DNA of 64,000 nt, from assembly GCF_026343115.1 (NCBI RefSeq), contig NZ_JAPEMC010000001.1, forward strand, positions 1,364,001 to 1,428,000. Direction: 5' to 3'. Position numbers and translations under genes: made by a program. This document shows, one piece after another, positions 6,935 through 15,375 of the stretch. Numbering within the stretch: position 1 is the stretch's first letter; every line of letters starts with the position of its first letter. The notes under the pieces were generated by a model that saw only the letters and a list, made by a program, of their open reading frames with translations, was not told where the DNA came from and made no database searches. The stretch comes from Streptomyces sp. NBC_00102. Its GTDB lineage: Bacteria > Actinomycetota > Actinomycetes > Streptomycetales > Streptomycetaceae.

Positions 6935-9900
6935 TCAGACGCCGGAGTGGGCCGCCTCGCGGGAGCCGTCCGTACCCGCGTCGGAGTCCGTACCCGCGGC
7001 GGAGCCGCCTTGTGCGGGGACTTCGCCCTTCGCCGCGCGCTTGGCCGCCTTCTTCTTGGCCCGGCGCTCCTTGCGCAGCTCCACCATGGCGTACAGCGTC
7101 GGCACCAGCAGGAGCGTCAGCAGGGTGGAGGTGATGAGTCCGCCGATCACGACGACGGCCAGCGGCTGGGAGATGAAGCCGCCCTCGCCGGTGACGCCGA
7201 GCGCCATCGGCAGCAGCGCGAAGATCGTCGCCAGAGCGGTCATCAGGATCGGGCGGAGCCGGTGACGGCCGCCCTCGACGACCGCCTCGACCACACCCAT
7301 GCCCTGGGACCGGTACTGGTTGATCAGGTCGATCAGCACGATCGCGTTGGTGACCACGATGCCGATGAGCATCAGCATGCCGATCATCGCCGGGACGCCC
7401 ATCGGGGTGCCGGTGACGATCAGCAGACCGAGCGCACCGGTCGCCGCGAACGGGATGGAGACCAGCAGGATCAGCGGCTGGATCAGCGAACGGAAGGTCG
7501 CGACCAGCAGGATGAAGACGATCGCGATGGCCGCGAGCATGGCCAGCGCGAGGTTCTTGAACGCGCTGTCCTGGTCCGCGCTGACGCCGCCGATGGTGGC
7601 GGTGGCGCCCTCGGGAAGGTCCAGCGCCTTGAGCTTCGAGGAGAGCTCGGTGCTGACCGCGCCGGTGTTGTCCTCGGTGGGCCTGGCCGTGATGGTGGCG
7701 GCGCGCTGACCGTCGATCCGGGTCATGGAGACCGGGCCGGGGACCAGCTCGACGTCGGCGATCTGGCCGAGCTTCACCCTGCCGGCCGGGATCTCCTTGA
7801 GTTGGGCCAGGGTGGTGGCCGGCGTCGCGGACCTCACGACGACGTTCCGCTCGGTGTCGTCCAGCATGGCCTTGCCGGAGTTCGTACCGGCGACCGCCCC
7901 GGTGACCAGCGCACCGATCCTGGTCTGGTCGAACCCGGCGGCCGCGGCCTTGTCGTTGGCGCGGACCGAGATGCGCGGCACGCTCTGCGACAGGTCGCTC
8001 TGGACGTCGGTGACGCCGTCGATCTTCGCGACCTCGGCGCGCACCGCCTCGGACGCCTTCTTCAGCACGTCACCGTCGGCGGCCTTGACCACGACGCTCA
8101 GGTCCTGGCTGCCGAAGCCGCCGCCCGCCGCGATGCTGGTCTGGCCGATGCCGTCCAGCTTCGCGAGGCCGTCCTCGATCCGCTTCTGGGTGGCCTCGTA
8201 CGCGCCGGAGTCCTTCAGGGTGATCTGGTACGAGGCCTGGTTGGCTCCCGTGCCGCCGCCGAAGGCGGCCATGAAGCCGGAGGAACCGACGGTGACCTGG
8301 TAGTCCTTCACTCCCTTGTCGGCGGCGATGACCTTCTCCACCTTGCGGGCGGCCTCGTCGGCCGCGGCGAGGCTCGTCCCCGGGGTCAGCTTCTGCGTGA
8401 CGGAGAGGACGTCCTGCTCGCCCTGGTCGAAGAAGTTCGTCTTCAGCAGGGGGGCCATGCCGAAGGTGCCGAGCAGGATCACCAGCGCGATCACCACGCT
8501 GGTGATGCGGCGCCGGGTCGCGAAGCGCAGGACGGGGACGTAGAACTTCTGGAGCCGGCTCGCCGCCTCCTTCTCCTCGGCCTTGCGGCGGGCCTCGTCC
8601 GGGTTCTCGGCGGTGCCCTTGGGGGCGCGCAGGAACCAGAAGGAGAGGACCGGAACCACGGTCAGCGACACCAGCAGCGAGGCCAGCAGCGCGGCCGTCA
8701 CGGTGATCGAGAACGAGCCGAAGAGCTGGCCGACCATGCCGCCGACGAGACCGATCGGCAGGAAGACGGCGACGGTGGTGAGGGTGGAGGCGGTGACCGC
8801 TCCGGCCACCTCCTTCACCGCGGCGACGATCGCCGCGTGGCGCTCCTCGCCGTAGCCGAGGTGCCGCTTGATGTTCTCCAGGACGACGATCGAGTCGTCC
8901 ACGACCCGGCCGATCGCGATGGTCAGCGCGCCGAGGGTGAGCATGTTGAGCGACAGGTCACGGGTCCACAGCACGATGAGCGCGAGGACCACGGAGAGCG
9001 GGATGGAGACCGCGGTGACGAGCGTCGAACGGATCGAGGCGAGGAAGAGCAGGATCACCACGACGGCGAAGACCAGGCCGAGCGCACCCTCGGTGGTCAG
9101 ACCGGAGATCGCCTTGGAGACGGCCGGCCCCTGGTCGGTGACGACCGTCAGCTCCGCACCGGAACCCAGGTCCTTGCGCAGGTCGGGGAGGATCTTCTCG
9201 ACCGCGTCGGAGATCGCGACGGCGCTGCCGTCCTGGTCCATCGTCGCCATCACGGCGAGGCTGGGCTTGCCGTTGGTGCGGGTGATGGAGACCGGGGCGG
9301 CCTCCTCCTGCTTCACGGTCGCGATGTCACCGAGGCGGACCGGCTTGCCGGGCTTGCCGATGTCGGCGCCGGGAACGATCCGGACGTCCTCGATCTGCTG
9401 GAGCGAGGTGAACCCGCCACCGACCTGGATGGTGCGGCTCTTGCCGGACTCCGCGAAGGAACCGGCCGCGGTGGTGGCACCGGCCGCCTGAAGCGCCGGG
9501 GAGAGGGACGCCTGGGTGAGGCCGGCCGCCGCGAGCTTCCTGTCGTCGGGGACGACGGTGACCTGCACGTCCTGGACGCCGTTGACGGCGACCTGGCCGA
9601 CGCCGTCGATGTCCTCCAGCGCGGGCACCACGGTGTGGTCCAGCTGGTCGGCGAGCGCCTGCTGGTCCTTGTCCGAGGTGACGGCGAGGACCACGGTCGG
9701 GATGTCGTCGGTGGAACCGGCGATGACCTGCGGGTCGACGCCCTCCGGGAGCTGGTTGCGCGCCCGGTTCACGGCCTGCTGGATGTCGGCGACGAGCTGC
9801 TTGGTGCCCTCGTCCCCGAAGTCGAAGCTGGCCATGACGACGGCGTTGCCCTCGCTGGCGGTCGAGGTGACGCCGTCGATGCCGTCGACGGCCTTGATGG

Positions 9901-10111
9901 CGTTCTCGAGCGGTTCGACGACCTGCTTCTCGACCACATCGGGGGACGCCCCCTGATAGGGCGCCAGGACCGACACCATCGGCAGTTCGATGGTCGGCAG
10001 CAGCTGCTGCTTGAGCTGCGGGATCGCTATCGCGCCGAAAACGAGGGCGACGACGGAGATCAGCCCGATCAGGGCCCGTTGCGCGAGGCTGAACCTTGAC
10101 AGCCAGGACAT
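6935..10111 (-). CDS. RND-family efflux transporter (HAE1/AcrB type)
   Basis: A 1058-aa inner-membrane proton-driven exporter. It shows the AcrB architecture: TM1 at the N-terminus (about 14-32), a large first periplasmic-type domain, a cluster of helices including the TM4 motif GRVVDDSIVVLENI with the paired Asp residues of the proton relay, a second large external domain, and a final helix block with MIGMLMLIGIVVTNAIVLID. The C-terminal tail is basic, then Gly/Ser-rich. The ATG at 10111 begins MSWLSRFSLAQRALIG; only weak purine-rich sequence precedes it. Streptomyces lacks an outer membrane, so the tripartite system is incomplete, and no membrane-fusion partner is adjacent. The two-component genes upstream on the same strand may control it. 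Substrate unknown. Confidence 0.9.
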   Translation of the reverse strand: MSWLSRFSLAQRALIGLISVVALVFGAIAIPQLKQQLLPTIELPMVSVLAPYQGASPDVVEKQVVEPLENAIKAVDGIDGVTSTASEGNAVVMASFDFGDEGTKQLVADIQQAVNRARNQLPEGVDPQVIAGSTDDIPTVVLAVTSDKDQQALADQLDHTVVPALEDIDGVGQVAVNGVQDVQVTVVPDDRKLAAAGLTQASLSPALQAAGATTAAGSFAESGKSRTIQVGGGFTSLQQIEDVRIVPGADIGKPGKPVRLGDIATVKQEEAAPVSITRTNGKPSLAVMATMDQDGSAVAISDAVEKILPDLRKDLGSGAELTVVTDQGPAVSKAISGLTTEGALGLVFAVVVILLFLASIRSTLVTAVSIPLSVVLALIVLWTRDLSLNMLTLGALTIAIGRVVDDSIVVLENIKRHLGYGEERHAAIVAAVKEVAGAVTASTLTTVAVFLPIGLVGGMVGQLFGSFSITVTAALLASLLVSLTVVPVLSFWFLRAPKGTAENPDEARRKAEEKEAASRLQKFYVPVLRFATRRRITSVVIALVILLGTFGMAPLLKTNFFDQGEQDVLSVTQKLTPGTSLAAADEAARKVEKVIAADKGVKDYQVTVGSSGFMAAFGGGTGANQASYQITLKDSGAYEATQKRIEDGLAKLDGIGQTSIAAGGGFGSQDLSVVVKAADGDVLKKASEAVRAEVAKIDGVTDVQSDLSQSVPRISVRANDKAAAAGFDQTRIGALVTGAVAGTNSGKAMLDDTERNVVVRSATPATTLAQLKEIPAGRVKLGQIADVELVPGPVSMTRIDGQRAATITARPTEDNTGAVSTELSSKLKALDLPEGATATIGGVSADQDSAFKNLALAMLAAIAIVFILLVATFRSLIQPLILLVSIPFAATGALGLLIVTGTPMGVPAMIGMLMLIGIVVTNAIVLIDLINQYRSQGMGVVEAVVEGGRHRLRPILMTALATIFALLPMALGVTGEGGFISQPLAVVVIGGLITSTLLTLLLVPTLYAMVELRKERRAKKKAAKRAAKGEVPAQGGSAAGTDSDAGTDGSREAAHSGV

Positions 10112-10327
10112 GGGTGGGGTCTCTCTTCTGTGGCGTACGCGGTGTTGGCCGGATGCGTGGCTTCGATGGGGACACACCCGATCCACTCATACGATCCCTG
10201 ATCGCCTCCGCCGGAACGTCGCCCCCCGGGGTGCTTTTACGACCCGCGTGTACCGCAGCTGGAGTACGCCCGGCTCCACCCGGTCCGCACCCTGGGCGGT
10301 ACGCGAGGGGCCATCAGGGGGCGGCCG

Positions 10328-11017
10328 TCACGCGCCCCGGGGGCGCACCAGGCCCGACTCGTAGGCGATGACGACCAGTTGGGCCCGGTCGCGGGCGCCC
10401 AGCTTCGCCATGGCCCGGTTCACGTGGGTCTTGACGGTGAGCGGGCTGACCGCGAGGCGTTCGGCGATCTCGTCGTTGGAGTGCCCGGCGGCGACCTGGA
10501 CGAGCACCTCGCGCTCGCGGACGGTGAGCGCGTCCAGCCGCTCGGCGTGGGCGGCGGCGTCGGGCAGCTCGTCCGAGGAGGCCGCCTGCGCGAGGAAGGT
10601 GGCGATCAGCCCCTTGGTGGCGGCCGGGGAAAGCAGCGCCTCGCCCGCCGCCGCGACGCGTATCGCCTGGAGGAGTTCCTCGGGTTCCGCGCCCTTGCCG
10701 AGGAAGCCGGAGGCCCCGGCCCGCAGCGACTCCACGACGTACTCGTCCACTTCGAAGGTGGTCAGCATGACGACCCGTACGCCGGACAGCGCCGGGTCCG
10801 CACTGATCAGGCGGGTCGCGGCGAGGCCGTCGGTGCCGGGCATCCGGATGTCCATCAGGACGACGTCGGGGACGGCGGCGCGGGCGAGCTCCACCGCCTG
10901 GGCGCCGTCGGCCGCCTCGCCGACGACCCGCATGTCGGGTTCCGAGTCGACCAGCACCCGGAACGCGCTGCGCAGCAGGGCCTGGTCGTCGGCGAGCAGC
11001 ACCCTGATCACGCTCAC
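10328..11017 (-). CDS. Response regulator, NarL/LuxR family
   Basis: A 229-aa regulator with an N-terminal receiver domain (phosphoacceptor D56 in LMDIRMPG, acidic pair in LLADDQ) and a C-terminal LuxR-type HTH (about 160-220, LTVREREVL...VKTHVNRAMAKLG). The GTG at 11017 overlaps the stop codon of the histidine kinase gene by four bases (GTGA), so the pair is translationally coupled and is very probably a cognate system. A second GTG at 11011 is possible. The RND exporter gene lies 216 bp downstream on the same strand, making it a plausible target. Confidence 0.92.
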   Translation of the reverse strand: MSVIRVLLADDQALLRSAFRVLVDSEPDMRVVGEAADGAQAVELARAAVPDVVLMDIRMPGTDGLAATRLISADPALSGVRVVMLTTFEVDEYVVESLRAGASGFLGKGAEPEELLQAIRVAAAGEALLSPAATKGLIATFLAQAASSDELPDAAAHAERLDALTVREREVLVQVAAGHSNDEIAERLAVSPLTVKTHVNRAMAKLGARDRAQLVVIAYESGLVRPRGA

Positions 11018-12267
11018 GCGAGTCCCCCCGTACGTTCCGGATCGCCCGGCCGGACGTCCACCGGGAGGATCGCATGCACCCGGAATCCGCCGCCGTAGCG
11101 GGGGCCCGCGGTGAGGGTGCCGCCGAGCGCGGTGACGCGTTCGCGCATACCGAGGAGGCCGTGGCCGCCGCCGGGTCCGCCCTGGGCGGGGACGGCGGGG
11201 GTGCCGCGGCCGTTGTCGAGCACGGTCACCTCGGCCGTCGCCCCGATCCGTACGACGCTGACCTCGGCCTTCGTGCCGGCTCCGGCGTGCTTGCGCACAT
11301 TGGTCAGCGCCTCCTGGACGACCCGGTAGGCGGCCAGGTCGAGGGCGGCGGGCAGCGGGGCGGACTCCTCGGGGCAGGCGACCTCCACCGGAAGGCCGGC
11401 GTTGCGGAAGGTGTCGACGAGTTCGCCGAGGACGGCGAGGCCGGGCGCGGGTTCGGTGGGCGCGGTGGGGTCGCCGGACTGGCGCAGCAGCCCCACGGTG
11501 GCGCGGAGTTCGTCGAGCGCGGAGCGGCTGGCGTCGCGTACGTGCGCGAGCGCCTCCTTGGCCTGGTCCGGCCGCTTGTCCATGACGTGGGCGGCGACCC
11601 CGGCCTGGACGTTGACCAGCGCGATGTGGTGCGCGACGACGTCGTGCAGGTCGCGGGCGATGCGCAGGCGCTCCTCCGCGACGCGGCGGCGGGCCTCCTC
11701 GTCCCGGGTGCGCTCGGCGCGTTCGGCGCGTTCCTGGATCGCGTCGATGAAGGCCCGACGGCTGCGTACTGCGTCCCCGGCCGCGGCGGCGAGCCCGGTC
11801 CAGGCGACGACGCCCAGGTTGATCTGGCTGTACCAGGGGGCGGCGCCGAAGATCATCGCGGCGGCGGCGAGAGCTCCGATGGTGACCAGTCCGACCCGCC
11901 AGGTGGTGGGCCGGTCGGTGCGGGAGGCGACGGTGAAGAGGGCCACGACCGCGCACATCACCACGGGCCCCGGCGGATCGACCACCACGAACTCCACGAC
12001 CGACAGGAAGCAGGTGAAGCCGAGCACCTGGATGGCCCGCTTCCTGCGCAGTACCAGAGCCGCGGCGCCGAGCAGCATCAGGACGACGCTGGAGGCGGCG
12101 GGACTCCGGGAGCCGAAGGAGGGTCCGTGGTGGCCGGGTCCCGCGTCGGCGAAGGACGCCGCGAGCATGCTCCCGAGGACGGCGAGGGCGAGCGCGGCGT
12201 CGAAGGCGAGCGGGTGGACCCGCAGCCAGCGGCGGGCGCGCGCGAGTCCGGTTCCGAGAGTGGTCAC
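11014..12267 (-). CDS. Sensor histidine kinase, HisKA_3 type
   Basis: A 417-aa membrane sensor. The first part (about 20-160) holds five or so hydrophobic helices with very short loops, so the signal is probably sensed within the membrane. The dimerisation/phosphoacceptor motif RIARDLHDVVAHHIA marks a HisKA_3 kinase, and a short ATPase domain follows with DNGRG and GHGLLGMRERV. No Shine-Dalgarno precedes the GTG at 12267. TACCGT at 12281-12276 on the minus strand is placed as a -10 element for a leaderless transcript, which supports this start. The kinase pairs with the regulator at 10328-11017. The signal is unknown. Confidence 0.88.
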   Translation of the reverse strand: MTTLGTGLARARRWLRVHPLAFDAALALAVLGSMLAASFADAGPGHHGPSFGSRSPAASSVVLMLLGAAALVLRRKRAIQVLGFTCFLSVVEFVVVDPPGPVVMCAVVALFTVASRTDRPTTWRVGLVTIGALAAAAMIFGAAPWYSQINLGVVAWTGLAAAAGDAVRSRRAFIDAIQERAERAERTRDEEARRRVAEERLRIARDLHDVVAHHIALVNVQAGVAAHVMDKRPDQAKEALAHVRDASRSALDELRATVGLLRQSGDPTAPTEPAPGLAVLGELVDTFRNAGLPVEVACPEESAPLPAALDLAAYRVVQEALTNVRKHAGAGTKAEVSVVRIGATAEVTVLDNGRGTPAVPAQGGPGGGHGLLGMRERVTALGGTLTAGPRYGGGFRVHAILPVDVRPGDPERTGGLA

Positions 12268-12382
12268 GTCGGGCAACGGTACGGCGTGCGGGAGGCGGGG
12301 TCGCCGGGGCGGCGGGCATCGCGCTCCGGTACGCCCCGCGCGCGCCCCGACGCTCCCGCGCGCGCACGGTGCCCACGCCGGA

Positions 12383-12436
12383 GCGCACCCGCCGCGGCCC
12401 GTGACGCCGCGCACCCCCGCCGCGGCCCGTGACGCG
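12383..12436. repeat. Two tandem copies of a 26-28 bp GC-rich unit
   Basis: The unit beginning GCGCACCC and ending GCCCGTGACGC occurs twice in tandem (12383-12408 and 12409-12436), differing by a 2-base insertion. It is non-coding, between the kinase gene start and the pspAA terminator. Confidence 0.6.
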
Positions 12437-12473
12437 CCACCGCCCGCCCGGTGGTCCCGGGCGGGCGGTGGCG
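12435..12473. terminator. Terminator of the pspA-pspAA unit
   Basis: A 16-bp perfect stem (12435-12450 pairs with 12458-12473) lies just downstream of the pspAA stop on the minus strand. Confidence 0.8.
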
Positions 12474-12499
12474 TGGAGTGGAGTGCGGGGTGCGGTGGG

Positions 12500-12778
12500 T
12501 CAGCCGGGGATCAGCCCGTCGTCGTGGAGCATGGCGCGGACCTCTTCGAGGGTGGCGTCGGGGGACGGCAGGATCAGCTCGGACGGCTCCAGGGAGTCGT
12601 CCGGCAGCGGCGAGCCCAGCTCGCGCACCCGGCCGAGCAGGGCGTGCAGCGTGGTGCGGAAGCCGGCGCCGTCGCCGCGCTCCATCTCCGCGAGCAGTTC
12701 GTCGTCGAGCGCGTTCAGCTCGGCGATGCTGCCGTCGGCCAGCTCTACCTGGCCCTCCCCCATGATCCGTACGATCAT
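12500..12778 (-). CDS. pspAA: PspA-associated protein PspAA
   Basis: A 92-aa acidic protein beginning MIVRIMGEGQVEL, typical of the small PspAA domain that accompanies PspA in Actinobacteria. It has no signal peptide or membrane helix. It is encoded 9 bp downstream of pspA on the same strand and is almost certainly co-transcribed and co-functional. The beta-rich N-terminus is followed by charged helices (ALDDELLAEMERGD). Length is normal. The biochemical role is not established; association with PspA in envelope-stress response is the family inference. Confidence 0.82.
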   Translation of the reverse strand: MIVRIMGEGQVELADGSIAELNALDDELLAEMERGDGAGFRTTLHALLGRVRELGSPLPDDSLEPSELILPSPDATLEEVRAMLHDDGLIPG

Positions 12779-12787
12779 GACCGTTCC

Positions 12788-13585
12788 TCAGCTCTTGTCG
12801 TACCGGTGCGGTGACTGCTGCTGGGAGCCGGGAGCGGTGTCCTGGGAGCCGCCCTCGATGGCCTGCTGGCCCGCCGAGGTGCCGCCGGCCAGTTCGGCCT
12901 TCATCCGCTGGAGCTCCAGCTCCACATCCGTACCACCGGAGATGCGGTCCAGCTCGGCGGCGATGTCGTCCTTCGCGGTGCCGGTGGGGTCGTCCAGGGC
13001 GCCGGAGGCGAGCAGCTCGTCGATCGCGCCGGCCCGGGCCTGCAGCTGCTGCGTCTTGTCCTCGGCCCGCTGGATGGCCAGGCCGACGTCGCCCATCTCC
13101 TCGGAGATGCCGGAGAACGCCTCCCCGATGCGGGTCTGCGCCTGGGCCGCCGTGTAGGTGGCCTTGATCGTCTCCTTCTTGGTGCGGAAGGCGTCGACCT
13201 TGGCCTGGAGCCGCTGGGCCGCGAGAGTGAGCTTCTCCTCCTCGCCCTGCAGCGTCTGGTGCTGCGTCTCCAGGTCGGTGACCTGCTGCTGAAGGGCGGC
13301 GCGACGGGAGAGCGCCTCGCGGGCGAGGTCCTCCCGGCCGAGCGCGAGCGCCTTGCGGCCCTGGTCCTCCAGCTTGGACGACTGACCCTGCAGCTGGTTC
13401 AGCTGCAGCTCCAGCCGCTTGCGCGAGGTCGCCACGTCGGCGACTCCGCGCCGCACCTTCTGCAGCAGTTCCAGCTGCTTCTGGTACGAGTAATCCAGGG
13501 TCTCGCGCGGATCCTCGGCCCGGTCAAGGGCCTTGTTCGCCTTCGCGCGGAAGATCATTCCCATACGCTTCATGACACCGCTCAT
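12788..13585 (-). CDS. pspA: PspA/IM30-family phage shock protein A
   Basis: A 265-aa cytoplasmic protein that is almost entirely helical and coiled coil (about 20-220), rich in Gln, Glu, Lys and Ala heptads, starting MKRMGMIFRAKANKALDRAEDP. This N-terminal amphipathic segment is what PspA/IM30 proteins use to bind stressed membrane. The C-terminus (about 225-265) is Ser/Gln/Gly-rich and disordered. The ATG at 13585 gives MSGVMKR; a second ATG four codons in is an alternative. It is the first gene of a two-gene unit with pspAA. No PspB/C-type partners are present, as usual in Streptomyces. Confidence 0.92.
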   Translation of the reverse strand: MSGVMKRMGMIFRAKANKALDRAEDPRETLDYSYQKQLELLQKVRRGVADVATSRKRLELQLNQLQGQSSKLEDQGRKALALGREDLAREALSRRAALQQQVTDLETQHQTLQGEEEKLTLAAQRLQAKVDAFRTKKETIKATYTAAQAQTRIGEAFSGISEEMGDVGLAIQRAEDKTQQLQARAGAIDELLASGALDDPTGTAKDDIAAELDRISGGTDVELELQRMKAELAGGTSAGQQAIEGGSQDTAPGSQQQSPHRYDKS

Positions 13586-13882
13586 GGGCTTCGCGCGCCC
13601 CCTTCGTAACGACTGAGCTCCAGCACTCCGACAGAACCCACAGTACGGGCCCTGCCTCCATTACCGCACTGTTCGGGGCCCGATGTGCTCCTCCCCAAGG
13701 ACGACTGCGCCGGGCGCCCGCTCACGCCCGAGGAGGAGTGCGGCGGTGCGGGCCGGGCAGGCGCCGGACGGGGTGGGAGTCCGTGTTGCCCCGGTGGGAC
13801 ACCGTTGAGGACGCGGGCCGTTGCCGGATCGTTCCCGCCCGGTCCGACCGACCGCGCACGCGACCCCGTACCCTTGGGTTTT

Positions 13883-14479
13883 GTGTTCCGTAGCCGTTCC
13901 AAAGAAGAGAAGGCCCCCACCGGCAAGGTGACGGCGGACCTCTCCACCCAGTCCCGCGACCCGCAGGCTCCCAAGGGTCGCCCCACGCCGAAGCGGAGCG
14001 AGGCGCAGACGCAGCGGCGTCGCGCCTCGACCACGCCGGTCGACCGCAAGGAGGCGGTGAAGCGATCGCGTGAAGCACGCCGGGTCGACATGGCCAAGCA
14101 GCGCGAGGCCCTCGCATCCGGCGACGAGCGCTACCTCCCGGTCCGCGACAAGGGTCCGGTGCGGCGCTTCGTCCGTGACTTCGTGGACTCGCGCTTCTGC
14201 ATCGCCGAGTGGTTCCTGCCGATGGCCGTGGTCATCCTGGTCCTCAGCGTGATCCAGATCCGGAACATCCAGAACATCTCGCTGCTGCTCTGGCTCGGCG
14301 TGATCGTGCTGATCGTGCTGGACTCGATCGGCCTGGCCTTCCGGCTGCGCAAGCAGCTGCGCATCCGCTTCCCGGACACCCCGCAGCGCGGCGCCGTCGC
14401 CTACGGCCTGATGCGCACGCTTCAGATGCGCCGGCTCCGGCTGCCGAAGCCGCAGGTCAAGCGAGGAGAGCGGCCCTGA
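13883..14479 (+). CDS. DUF3043 two-helix membrane protein
   Basis: A 198-aa protein with a long basic, hydrophilic N-terminus (about 1-110, many Arg/Lys with Ser/Thr), two transmembrane helices (about 112-132 and 138-157) and a basic C-terminal tail. This is the DUF3043 layout, and its mycobacterial relative (Rv2206) sits in the same neighbourhood. The GTG at 13883 lacks a Shine-Dalgarno, but TACCCT at 13869-13874 fits a -10 element for a leaderless mRNA. The stop codon overlaps the CTG start of the methyltransferase, so the two are coupled. Function unknown. Confidence 0.82.
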   Translation: MFRSRSKEEKAPTGKVTADLSTQSRDPQAPKGRPTPKRSEAQTQRRRASTTPVDRKEAVKRSREARRVDMAKQREALASGDERYLPVRDKGPVRRFVRDFVDSRFCIAEWFLPMAVVILVLSVIQIRNIQNISLLLWLGVIVLIVLDSIGLAFRLRKQLRIRFPDTPQRGAVAYGLMRTLQMRRLRLPKPQVKRGERP

Positions 14480-15282
14480 CCGCGGATACCTCCGGCTTCA
14501 CCGGTGGCTCCTCCACCTGGCTCGCGGGCCTCGGCGGACTGCGCAACATCGTCCGCCAGGAGCTCGTGGCCCGGCAGCTGGACGAGCAGATAGCCGCCCG
14601 CTTCCCGGTGGGGCGGCGGCTGAGCATCCTCGACGTCGGACTGGGCCAGGGCACTCAGGCCCTGCGTCTGGCACGGGCCGGTCACACGGTGACCGGCCTG
14701 GACTCCGACCCCGAGATGCTGGCCTCGGCCCGTGAGGCGCTGGCCCGCGAGCCCGAGGGCATCCGCGAGCGCGTCCGGCTGATCGAGGGCGACGGCTCGG
14801 AGACGGGGGTCCACTTCCTCCCCGGCAGCTTCGACATGGTGCTCTGCCACGGCGTACTGATGTACGTCGAGGAGCCGGACGCCCTGCTGGCGGGGCTGGC
14901 CCGGGTGCTGGCCCCCGGCGGTCTCCTCTCGCTCCTCGTACGCAACGGCGACGCGCTGGCGATGCGCCCGGCCGCGGCCGGTGACTTCGGCTCCGCACAC
15001 GCTGCCTTCGACACCGCCTGCTACACCAACCGCCTCGGCCTCCAGGTCCGGGCCGACCGGCTCGACGCGCTGACCGCCACCCTGGCGGGGATCGCGGCGC
15101 CGCTGCACGCCTGGTACGGGGTGCGTGTCTTCACCGACAACACCCCGGGCGACGCCCCGCTGCCCGACGCCGTCGAGCTGGAGCAGATCTTCGCCGCCGA
15201 GGAACGGGCCGGGCGGACCGATCCGTACCGGCGGGTGGCCGCGCTGCTCCACCTGTGCGGCGTGCGCGGCGAAAGGACCTGA
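14476..15282 (+). CDS. SAM-dependent class I methyltransferase
   Basis: A 268-aa methyltransferase with the Rossmann SAM-binding motif ILDVGLGQGTQALRLA and the acidic ribose-binding residue in VTGLDSDPEML. LCHGVLMYVEEPD is motif IV-like. It resembles CmoA/UbiE-type small-molecule or tRNA-modifying methyltransferases, but the substrate is unclear. No ATG, GTG or TTG is available at the expected N-terminus. A CTG at 14476 has an ideal GAGGAG (14463-14468), forms a CTGA overlap with the preceding stop, and gives the conserved-looking MTADTSGFTGGSSTWLAGLG. The next in-frame GTG, about 30 codons later, would remove this region. Confidence 0.8.
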   Translation: MTADTSGFTGGSSTWLAGLGGLRNIVRQELVARQLDEQIAARFPVGRRLSILDVGLGQGTQALRLARAGHTVTGLDSDPEMLASAREALAREPEGIRERVRLIEGDGSETGVHFLPGSFDMVLCHGVLMYVEEPDALLAGLARVLAPGGLLSLLVRNGDALAMRPAAAGDFGSAHAAFDTACYTNRLGLQVRADRLDALTATLAGIAAPLHAWYGVRVFTDNTPGDAPLPDAVELEQIFAAEERAGRTDPYRRVAALLHLCGVRGERT

Positions 15283-15375
15283 CGGGCCCGGGCGGTCTCC
15301 GGACCCCGCCGGAGCCCGGTCCGTTCGGCCCAGCAGCACCCGCCGCGGACGAGGGGCGAACGGGATACTCCGGAC

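Noticed and set aside
7000..10100. Long open frames on the plus strand opposite the RND gene
   Set aside because: They are mirror frames created by high GC; composition is repetitive (Asp/Arg/Gly/His-rich) and no domain is visible, while the minus-strand protein is a clear transporter.
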